From Bacteroidales bacterium (GTDB lineage: Bacteria > Bacteroidota > Bacteroidia > Bacteroidales > JAAUTT01): a stretch of DNA of 5,179 nt. Positions 1 to 5,179 of the stretch are shown here, piece after piece. The stretch is from NCBI GenBank assembly GCA_012031335.1, contig JAAUTT010000416.1, positions 1 to 5,179 of the forward strand. Direction: 5' to 3'. Below the pieces are notes generated by a model that was not told the DNA's origin, searched no databases, and saw nothing but the letters and a program-made list of their open reading frames with translations. The translations under genes and the position numbers were made by a program. How positions within the stretch are numbered: the stretch's first letter is position 1; each line of letters opens with the position of its first letter.

Positions 1-361
1 TGATGGTTATATTTCTTATAAAACATTGCAGTGGAGTAGCTGTTTCACGCGAGTTGTTACTTATTACCTGCAGATTAAGAATGCGTTTGGCTATACTTCG
101 GCCATTAAAAAAGTCTTTGTTGAGGTAAACCGAAAAGCCTGCTATAAAAAGGAAGATCAGTGTTTCCTGTCCTGGAAACCGGCTATCGTGCGAAATTTCA
201 AAGGATTTTATTAAAGCGTAAATGAATTCAGGTAACATTAAAACAAACATAAAAACCGACATAAAAATATGATCGATTAACATAGCTGCCAATCGTTTCA
301 TCTTCGGAAATTTTGGCTGAAAATTCTGGTCAGGGTCGTATAAAGGATTGTTGCCTGTCAT
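1..361 (-). CDS. RDD family membrane protein, partial (C-terminus beyond the left edge)
   Basis: The reverse strand is open from an ATG at 361 to the window edge, giving 120 codons with no stop. After a hydrophilic N-terminus (residues 1-20) comes KRLAAMLIDHIF (22-33), which carries the RDD-family Arg23 and Asp30 at the start of a first membrane segment (about 24-51). A second hydrophobic segment lies at about 67-80. It is followed by DFFNGRSIAKRILNLQVI (83-100), which matches the family's conserved 'G-x-[ST]-x-[GA]-K-R-x-x-x-L-x-V' loop, and then by LQCFIRNITI (111-120), the usual 'RN' motif before the last membrane segment. RDD proteins are small multi-pass inner-membrane proteins. Their function is mostly unknown, and some are implicated in transport. 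The gene is divergent from the DUF4180 gene. The ATG at 361 is the first in frame. Starting at Met21 would also keep the RDD motif. No Shine-Dalgarno is visible, as is usual in Bacteroidota. Confidence 0.83.
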   Translation of the reverse strand, partial: MTGNNPLYDPDQNFQPKFPKMKRLAAMLIDHIFMSVFMFVLMLPEFIYALIKSFEISHDSRFPGQETLIFLFIAGFSVYLNKDFFNGRSIAKRILNLQVISNNSRETATPLQCFIRNITI

Positions 362-453
362 TTAATTTCAGGATTTTACTTAATAATTAGGTAAATTTGC
401 CGGATATTCAGAATATTATTTAAAGATAAAATTTTATAGTATAAAAAATCATT

Positions 454-493
454 TTTTCGGTTTCTTCAGTTAATATTTGAAGAAAACCTGAAA
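454..493. repeat. Imperfect inverted repeat in the divergent spacer
   Basis: The left arm 455-468 (tttcggtttcttca) pairs with the right arm 478-493 (tgaagaaaacctgaaa) over 14 base pairs. The right arm has two single-base bulges, and the loop is nine bases of A/T-rich sequence. The repeat ends 11 bases before the DUF4180 start codon. The loop contains taatatttg (471-479), which resembles the Bacteroidota -7 element TAnnTTTG but with one extra base in the spacer. No T-run follows on the plus strand, so it is not a standard terminator. It could be an operator, a 5'-leader hairpin or a chance repeat. Confidence 0.4.
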
Positions 494-504
494 CAGATCA
501 ATTA

Positions 505-861
505 ATGGAAATTAAGATATTCAGGCATTTGGGAGAACAGGTAGCCGAAATTTCTTCGGAAACGGTTATCATCACTAACACTTTGGATGCACTCGACCTG
601 ATGGCTGATTGCCAATATCGGGGAGCGGAGATCATAATTCTTTACGCAAATAATCTGATACCGGCATTTTTTGATTTAAAAACCGGCATTGCCGGAGATA
701 TCCTTCAAAAATTTTCTACTTATCGAATGAAACTGGCAATTATCGGTGATTTTTCGAAATACAGCAGCAAAAGTCTTAATGATTTTATATATGAGAGTAA
801 TAAGGGAGGGCAAATTCTCTTTGTTGCTTCTCTCAACGAAGCTTTATTAAAAATGAAATAA
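505..861 (+). CDS. DUF4180 domain-containing protein
   Basis: This is a complete 118-residue cytoplasmic protein with no signal peptide or membrane segment. I recognise it as DUF4180 over its full length. It has an N-terminal beta strand (MEIKIF), a helix with LDALDLMADCQYRGA (about 27-41), the hallmark FFDLKTGIAGDILQKFSTYR (55-74), then KLAIIGDFS (76-84) and DFIYESNKGGQILFV (93-107). The length is typical of the stand-alone domain. The fold looks like a small alpha/beta domain of the same general size as STAS domains, which is my inference. No biochemical function is established that I know of. The gene is monocistronic, divergent from the RDD gene and convergent with the phosphatase. The ATG at 505 is the only sensible start, and the A/T-rich sequence before it (gatcaatta) is typical of Bacteroidota. 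The reading frame shows no indels. Confidence 0.88.
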   Translation: MEIKIFRHLGEQVAEISSETVIITNTLDALDLMADCQYRGAEIIILYANNLIPAFFDLKTGIAGDILQKFSTYRMKLAIIGDFSKYSSKSLNDFIYESNKGGQILFVASLNEALLKMK

Positions 862-888
862 AATGTAATGGGCTAATGCCATCAGTAT

Positions 889-1018
889 TCATAGGTCCTG
901 CCCGGATGCATACAGGTATTTCTCTACAACTTGAATGGGTTTATAAACATCCACAGGTTTCGGTGTTGGTGGCAAAATCAGATACGGCTATTTGATAAGT
1001 ATTCGGAAGTTTTTGCAT
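889..1018 (-). other. Possible small ORF with one indel, in the convergent spacer
   Basis: Most of the 261 bases between the DUF4180 and phosphatase stop codons look non-coding. On the minus strand an ATG at 1018, preceded by the A/T-rich aataaatataa, opens MQKLPNTYQIAVSDF. In the next frame the sequence continues as LPPTPKPVDVYKPIQVVEKY and a few more residues to a TGA at 889-891. Joining the two needs one indel in the TTTT run near 972-977: two bases missing, or one extra. That gives a peptide of about 42-43 residues. The second half has protein-like composition and codon use, and similar indels occur across this window. However, the peptide matches no family I know, and chance is a real possibility. 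I found nothing else in the spacer: no RNA gene, and no terminator with a T-run. Confidence 0.25.
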
Positions 1019-1122
1019 TTATATTTATTGTATGGTAAATCCTGGATGTTTCTTTGATAAAGAATTGTGGCAGGAGGTTTATTTGCCGGCACTGACAAAG
1101 GGGAGAAGTTGAAAAATTATAT

Positions 1123-2358
1123 CTACGAAATCTCAAGTCCAAGCATGGTAATATCGTCAAATATTACAGGGTTGCCGTCTCGGATGGATTTTAGTTCAAT
1201 TATATCTTTATGTTTTCGTCAATAGATTTTAAATTACATACACTTTCTTCCAGAAACTTGGTTCCAACATTAACATTGTCACCCTCCAGAAGTTCCACAA
1301 GACCATCGGTATAGCACAATATTTTAACTGGTTCCGTAATTTGCAGGGTTCCCTTTACAACATAGGGAATATCGTCGAGCATACCCAGTCCTACACATCC
1401 GCTTCTTAGAAAAGTAAGCTGTTCCGATTGAATTAAATAAAGTAAGGGAGGGTTATGGCCTGCATTGATATATTCCAGTTCGCGTGTTTTATTGTTATAA
1501 CGTCCGATAAAAAAGGTAATGAATTTTTCCCCTTTTGCATTCGAAAGAACTCTTTCGTTGAGCCGCTCAATAAGAAATTTTAAGGGAACATTTTTTGTAA
1601 ACAACGCTCTGAAAGTGGCCTGGAAATTCGACATCAGCAGTGCTGCCGATATTCCTTTACCCGATACGTCTGCAATACAGAAACCTACTTCTTCTTCATC
1701 GAGTTTGATAACATCGTAATAGTCCCCCCCTACTTCGAATGGGATGATAAAACGCTGAGATCATTAAATGCTCGGTATGGGGCAGACTATCCACCTGGGG
1801 GATCAGCATTGCCTGCATTTTCCTTGCCAGTTCCATCTCCTTTTTTATGGCGGCTTGCTTAAGGCTTTCCTTAAAAAGGCGAACATTTTCGATGGCTGTT
1901 ATTATAATATTGGTGAGGGTTTGTATGAAATTAAGGTGCTTAATAACCGGACTAACACCATCCTGTTCCTCCTCAATATCTCCTATAAGTACATAAGCAA
2001 CAAGTATATTGTTATTGAAAACAGGTATAACAATGTCGTAGGTGACAAGGGCAGGATTGGTGGAAGAAGTAATGAAACTGATATCCTGAAAACATAGCAG
2101 ATCTCTTTCAACATCAATATTTACAGGAAACGGACTACCATCTTCGCCACACAGAGAATTTAAGAGTTTTTCCCAGCCGTTGTTGTATCTGAAAATTAAT
2201 ATTTTACCAATTTTAAGATTTTCGAGGATGATATCTCTGTACAATACCAAAAGATCACCAACAGGCATATTGGTATTAATTGCTTTGGTAATTTCAAGCA
2301 ATGCATTGAGCTTAAAATTTATTATTTTCAGCTTCTTTAGCGATGCTTTTTCTATCAT
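1123..2358 (-). CDS. GAF-SpoIIE (PPM-type) serine/threonine phosphatase, frameshifted
   Basis: The gene is read in three frames: 2358 to about 1740, about 1738 to 1206, and about 1206 to the TAG at 1123. Restoring three bases gives 412 residues. Residues 15-158 look like a GAF sensor domain. A helical linker (about 155-187, with AIKKEMELARKMQAMLIPQ) is typical of RsbU-like phosphatases. The PP2C-type domain then has all its acidic metal-binding motifs, spread over the frames: FEVGGDYYDV, ADVSGKGISAALLMS, YINAGHNPPLL, ILCYTDGLVE and, in the last frame, FDDITMLGLEIS before the stop. Family members dephosphorylate serine/threonine on anti-sigma-factor antagonists or related partners. No such partner is visible here. 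The first break is at CATCCCATTCGAA (about 1738-1748), where CAT CCC CAT TTC GAA would restore the frame. The second is at the AAA run 1207-1209, where one extra A restores IKDIIELKSI. The gene lies 79 bases downstream of efp and may be cotranscribed with it. The ATG at 2358 gives a normal N-terminus. Confidence 0.85.
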
Positions 2359-2384
2359 GGCAGCAGTATAATAACCTGTTAGAA

Positions 2385-2403
2385 TAATTCCCCAGGGTAA
2401 TTA
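2385..2403. promoter_or_regulatory. Imperfect 19-bp palindrome upstream of the phosphatase gene
   Basis: The sequence taattccccagggtaatta is a palindrome about a central base with 8 of 9 pairs matching. It lies 27-45 bases upstream of the phosphatase ATG in the efp-phosphatase gap. The one-base centre makes it a poor RNA hairpin but an acceptable shape for a site bound by a dimeric repressor or activator. I see no clear TAnnTTTG element next to it. It is a candidate operator only, and chance is possible. Confidence 0.25.
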
Positions 2404-2437
2404 ATTGCTAAGTTAAGGTATTTTTTGGAAAATATGA

Positions 2438-3004
2438 TTATTTAGCCCTCTCAGAATAAGTCTTATCGCGGGTATCAACCTTTATCTTGTCACCCTGTGT
2501 TATAAAAAGAGGTACCTGAATGGTTGCTCCGGTCTCAAGTGTAGCAGGTTTTAAGGCGGTGGATGAGGCTGTATCTCCTCTTAAGCCAGGTTCAGTATAG
2601 GTCACTTCTAAAACCACATGTGGCGGTAGTTCGCAGGAAAGCGGGGTTTCGGTATCGGTATGATAAACAACTTCAACATACTGTCCTTCTTTTAGAAACT
2701 CGGGTGTATTGATAATTTCTTTGCTTATTGTTATTTGTTCGAAAGTATCCACATGCATCAGGTTATATCCTGATTCGTCGGTATAGAGGAAAGTGTATGG
2801 GCGACGCTCTACATTGGCAAGGTCGATTTTTACACCCGAGGTAAAGGTATTGTCTATTACTCTTCCGGTAGTGAGACTTTTCAGTTTGGTGCGCACAAAA
2901 GCAGGACCCTTACCCGGTTTAACATGCTGAAACTGAACAATAGTGAATAAATCGTTATTAAACTCAATGCATAAACCATTCTTGAAATCTGCTGTTGTTG
3001 CCAT
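2438..3004 (-). CDS. efp: Translation elongation factor P
   Basis: EF-P binds between the P and E sites of ribosomes stalled at consecutive prolines and promotes peptide-bond formation. The protein has 188 residues, the standard bacterial length, with all three beta-barrel domains and no indels. Domain I begins [15 protein letters not shown] and carries the tip loop VKPGKGPAF (28-36). Lys32 occupies the position of the modified lysine or arginine of other EF-Ps. The C-terminal domain contains [20 protein letters not shown], which fits the EF-P signature K-x-A-x4-G-x2-[LIV]-x-V-P-x2-[LIV]-x2-G, and ends in [12 protein letters not shown]. An in-frame ATG at 3043 would add 13 residues not seen in the family. 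The start at 3004 matches the conserved N-terminus and lies downstream of a good -7/-33 promoter, so I chose it. No EpmA, EpmB, EarP or other modification gene lies in the window. Confidence 0.97.
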   Translation of the reverse strand: MATTADFKNGLCIEFNNDLFTIVQFQHVKPGKGPAFVRTKLKSLTTGRVIDNTFTSGVKIDLANVERRPYTFLYTDESGYNLMHVDTFEQITISKEIINTPEFLKEGQYVEVVYHTDTETPLSCELPPHVVLEVTYTEPGLRGDTASSTALKPATLETGATIQVPLFITQGDKIKVDTRDKTYSERAK

Positions 3005-3025
3005 TTTTGAAATTTTAATTTCCGG

Positions 3026-3055
3026 CAAAAATAAACAAATCAATTTATTACCAAA
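3026..3055 (-). promoter_or_regulatory. Probable Bacteroidota-type promoter of efp
   Basis: Read on the minus strand, TATTTTTG (3033 to 3026) matches the Bacteroidota -7 consensus TAnnTTTG exactly. A TTTTG at 3056-3052 supplies the -33 TTG, with 18 bases between TTG and the -7 element (19-21 is more usual). Transcription would start near 3019, leaving a leader of about 15 bases before the efp ATG at 3004. This excludes the alternative start at 3043. The element sits in the 118-base gap after the DUF3108 gene, the longest gap in the minus-strand block. Confidence 0.5.
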
Positions 3056-3122
3056 AAATCTTTTTATGGAATGTGGTTGTTTTATATCATGAATACGGGT
3101 AATCCTCTGTTAGGAAGCGAAA

Positions 3123-3903
3123 CTATTTTTGAACTTTTGATTTCAGTTCATATTTTATATTTTGATATTCTATCAGGTCGCATTTAAATGATCCTACGAT
3201 CATTTCGAATTTTACGCTCACCGGAAGCTTATTCTGGTCATCGCTCAACCAGAAAGTCATATCGTCATTTTCCTTAAATATTCGTCCGGGTTCAACAATC
3301 GGGACAAACTTCAGACATTGTATCTTTCCTAATTCCGTATCTACTGGTTTCTTTGCCCTTGTATATGATATAAAAAGGAAACAAGCCATCGAATAGGTAT
3401 CAATAGAACCATATCGCCTATTTTATAGTTGGTAAAATCGTACGCCGAATATAAAAAAAGGCCGAAATCATATCGAGGCAGTTTGTCGGTACTTTAACGA
3501 GTCCCTTCCGGTCACTTTTAACAATATTGGCATGCCGGTCGAAAATTACATTTTCGACAAGTTTATAATTTCCTTCGCTTACATTTCGGATAGCTTTATA
3601 GGGAAGTGTTGTTTTTACATCAAAATAGCTTTCGAAAATATCTTTAACCCTGAAAATTTTATCGACCAATCCAGTGGTTTTACCCACCACAACAGCGTGA
3701 AAAACATCCTTGTTTTCGTATTTTTCCTGTTTCAGCGAGATAGTTGCCGTACCTCCGTTTATAAAGCCATAATGAAGCTTATATTTCAGAAATTCTCCAT
3801 CTCTGAATGGCGGTATTCCCGACACGGGTGGAATTGAATCTCCCAATACCGAGGGTAGAAAACATAAGAAACAAAAAATGAGACTAGTCCTTAACTTCAT
3901 CAT
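3123..3903 (-). CDS. DUF3108 domain-containing secreted protein, frameshifted
   Basis: The first frame (3903 to about 3440) begins with a Sec signal peptide: MMKLRTS, then a hydrophobic core, with likely cleavage after SVLG at about residue 21. It continues with FRDGEFLKYKLHYGFINGGT, FRVKDIFESYFDV, YKAIRNVSEGNY and LDMISAFFYIRRT, which are DUF3108 features. The C-terminal frame (about 3345 to 3123) carries VDTELGKIQCLKFVPIVEPG, GRIFKENDDMTFWLSDDQNK and VGSFKCDLIEY. Between them the message is readable piecewise: DFTNYKIGDMVL, IDTY and FDGLFPFYIIYKGKET appear in successive frames, so about four indels fall within 3340-3441. The restored length is about 260 residues, normal for the family. The protein is predicted to be periplasmic or exported, and its function is unknown. 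It begins 36 bases after the tsaB stop and is probably cotranscribed with it. A start at the second Met (3900) is equally possible. Confidence 0.85.
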
Positions 3904-3939
3904 GCTTCATTAAGTTAATTGTTAATTTAAACGGAATGT

Positions 3940-4665
3940 TCATGCAATTGTTTTAGTTATATCACTTTTTCGTTTTGGCATGGTAGCAACAAAGTCCTTG
4001 AGATAAAAGGGTTCGAAGTATGCTACATTTTCAAATTGGTTATGTTGGAAGTATTCGTAAGAAAGGGGTGCCATAAACCTTGCTTCAAGACCAAAATGAT
4101 CAATAAAGTGTGCATGGCTGTTTTTTATTATTGTCTTGCATTTTTCAGCACCACTGCCAAAAAACACCATTGGGTGGTTAGGGAGTAATGCATCAAAACT
4201 ATTTTCGTCAATAATGCGGGCTTCAGTTTCAGCAATCATTTTGCCATCCTTTCCAAAAAGGGCAAGATAAACTTCCAAACGAACGGGCATCCAACATTGG
4301 GCAAAAGATGGTGTGATCCTGGAATTGTGACCAAAATCCGGATGTTGCTCCCGCAATCCCTGCATCATGCTCTGGAGGGTGTTCACTGCGACGATGGGGT
4401 TTTGAGCGCCATAACACAAACCCTTCGCCACGGAAACACCTATCCGAAGTCCTGTATAGGAACCAGGGCCTTTACTAACAGCAATGGCATCCAGATCGTG
4501 CAGAGAGATACTTTTGCTCTTAAGCAGATAATCGATCAGAACTGTTAAGGCAGAAGCGTGCGACCGCAGTTCTTCTCCTTCAACCGACCCTATCACTACT
4601 CCTTCTTTGGAAAGAGCAACCGAGCAACTTTCGGCGGCGGTTTCTATATTTAAAATCAACGGCAT
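3940..4665 (-). CDS. tsaB: tRNA t6A37 threonylcarbamoyladenosine biosynthesis protein TsaB
   Basis: TsaB is the non-catalytic ASKHA-fold partner of TsaD and TsaE. The complex places threonylcarbamoyl on A37 of tRNAs reading ANN codons. The 241-residue ORF has the hallmark N-terminus LILNIETAAESCSVALSKEG (3-22) and the strongly conserved AVSKGPGSYTGLRIGVSVAK (62-81), followed by LCYG and IVAVNTLQSM. The C-terminus carries VAYFEPFYLKDFVATMPKRK, as in Bacteroidota TsaB. Residues 120-128 read SFAQCWMPV where the family has a 'CPMLDARR' motif. That motif (IFCPMLDAR) is present in the neighbouring frame at about 4282-4312, so two compensating indels have swapped the frame for nine codons without breaking the ORF. 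The gene starts about 27 bases after the adaptor gene and is followed 36 bases later by DUF3108. The start at 4665 gives the standard N-terminus. Confidence 0.95.
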   Translation of the reverse strand: MPLILNIETAAESCSVALSKEGVVIGSVEGEELRSHASALTVLIDYLLKSKSISLHDLDAIAVSKGPGSYTGLRIGVSVAKGLCYGAQNPIVAVNTLQSMMQGLREQHPDFGHNSRITPSFAQCWMPVRLEVYLALFGKDGKMIAETEARIIDENSFDALLPNHPMVFFGSGAEKCKTIIKNSHAHFIDHFGLEARFMAPLSYEYFQHNQFENVAYFEPFYLKDFVATMPKRKSDITKTIA

Positions 4666-4692
4666 ATCTATGAATATAAAGGCTAATGATAG

Positions 4693-5179
4693 TTACTTCA
4701 TATCTTCCTTTCCTTTTTACCTTCTTCTTTTTAATGGCTTTGCTTACAAGAATTCCATCCTTTAGCTTTTTACTGATAACGCTGTATGGTCCGGTAATTA
4801 TTTCTTCTTTATCATTAAACCTTCCTTGATCTCTATAAAATAGCTATCCTGAATGCCGGTAACTACTTCCTTATTAAGAGCTTTACCATCTTTTATAACA
4901 TACACTACCTCTTTAGGCTTAATCTTTTCTGGATCCGAAATTACAACAGCACTGTCTTTTTTGCTTGAGTCGCGCAACACAGTAACTGCCTGGATAGGTA
5001 CAGAAAGTACATTAATCGCTTTATTGGTCTGGATGTCTACTGTTGCCGACATGCCGGGACGAAATGGATTGGGATTTTTTTCGGAGGTAATAGCTTTGTA
5101 GGAGTCGGCCAGTAAAAGAATACGCACTTCGAAATTGGTAACCTGATCCGTGGTTACTCCTGTTGTTGTTGCCGAATTG
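4693..5179 (-). CDS. Efflux pump periplasmic adaptor subunit (HlyD/MacA-like), partial, frameshifted near its end
   Basis: The frame is open from the right edge (first whole codon at 5178-5176), so only the C-terminal part is here. GVTTDQVTNFEVRI and PFRPGMSATVDIQTN belong to the beta-barrel domain. The membrane-proximal domain follows, with VLSVPIQAVTV, VVYVIKDGKALNKEVVTG and IQDSYFIEIKEGL. These adaptors link an inner-membrane RND or MacB-type ABC transporter to a TolC-like channel. The style here resembles the MacA-like adaptors of Bacteroidota (my recollection of the family). The annotated frame would stop at 4798 after IKEGLMIKKK. One extra base near 4810-4816 instead continues EEIITGPYSVISKKLKDGIL, the normal family ending, followed by a lysine-rich tail. 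The exact stop is uncertain. TAA at 4693-4695 fits if one more base is off in the A/G-rich tail (4703-4735). The GTG at 5127 is internal, not a start. Confidence 0.87.

Noticed and set aside
26..214. Plus-strand 62-codon ORF
   Set aside because: It is antisense to the RDD gene on the minus strand, which has clear family motifs and no stop through the region.
443..457. AAAAAATCATTTTTT palindrome as a regulatory site
   Set aside because: It is made almost wholly of A and T runs, expected by chance in such an AT-rich spacer.
868..882. Small hairpin ATGGGC-TAAT-GCCAT after the DUF4180 stop as a terminator
   Set aside because: The stem is only five pairs with a bulge, and no T-run follows.
1071..1085. 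Plus-strand AGGAGG that looks like a strong ribosome binding site
   Set aside because: Only a TTG follows, with a stop after about a dozen codons (AGT TGA near 1109). It is convergent with a real gene, and this organism does not otherwise use Shine-Dalgarno boxes.
978..1160. Minus-strand 60-codon ORF over the phosphatase end
   Set aside because: Its first codons overlap the true phosphatase C-terminus (DDITMLGLEIS) in another frame, and the rest matches nothing.
1768..2097. Plus-strand 109-codon ORF
   Set aside because: It is antisense to the GAF and linker part of the phosphatase and has no recognisable domain.
3532..3837. Plus-strand 101-codon ORF
   Set aside because: It is antisense to the DUF3108 N-terminal half, which has a signal peptide and family motifs.
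1123..3903. Programmed ribosomal frameshifting as the explanation for the broken genes
   Set aside because: There are too many sites in unrelated genes, without consistent slippery heptamers or downstream structures; indel errors explain them more simply.
4229..4417. Minus-strand 62-codon ORF containing FCPMLDAR as a separate gene
   Set aside because: Only about nine codons are meaningful. They are the displaced TsaB motif, not an independent protein.
4853..5101. Plus-strand 82-codon ORF
   Set aside because: It is antisense to the adaptor gene, whose beta-barrel and membrane-proximal motifs are clear.

Overview
The window looks like chromosomal DNA from a Bacteroidota (Bacteroidetes) bacterium. 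The evidence is AT-rich DNA, start codons preceded by A/T-rich stretches rather than Shine-Dalgarno boxes, a TAnnTTTG-type -7 promoter element before efp, and protein sequences that read like the Bacteroidota versions of their families (RDD protein, DUF3108 protein, MacA-like adaptor, GAF-SpoIIE phosphatase). I infer the assignment from these features and have not searched any database.

Layout from left to right. Positions 1-361 (minus) hold the N-terminal 120 codons of an RDD-family membrane protein that runs off the left edge. A 143-base divergent spacer follows, with an imperfect hairpin. Positions 505-861 (plus) encode a complete DUF4180 protein. Positions 862-1122 are a convergent spacer with one doubtful small minus-strand ORF. 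The rest of the window is a minus-strand block. In transcription order it runs: periplasmic adaptor subunit of an efflux pump (5' end off the right edge), tsaB, a secreted DUF3108 protein, efp, and a GAF plus SpoIIE/PPM-type serine phosphatase. The first three are 27-36 bases apart and are probably cotranscribed. efp has its own likely promoter in the 118-base gap before it.

The genes do not form one obvious pathway. TsaB (tRNA t6A modification) and EF-P (rescue of ribosomes stalled at polyproline) are translation housekeeping functions. The DUF3108 protein and the adaptor are envelope proteins. The phosphatase is a signalling protein.

The most striking property of the window is a set of about ten small indels. 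They split the phosphatase, DUF3108 and adaptor genes and scramble a conserved motif inside an otherwise open tsaB. efp, the DUF4180 gene and the visible RDD gene are intact. Conserved family motifs continue cleanly in the neighbouring frame after each break, mostly as single missing bases and several in short homopolymers. This points to uncorrected sequencing errors more than to real gene decay. I see no mobile element, CRISPR array, RNA gene or defence system, and no convincing new biological system.
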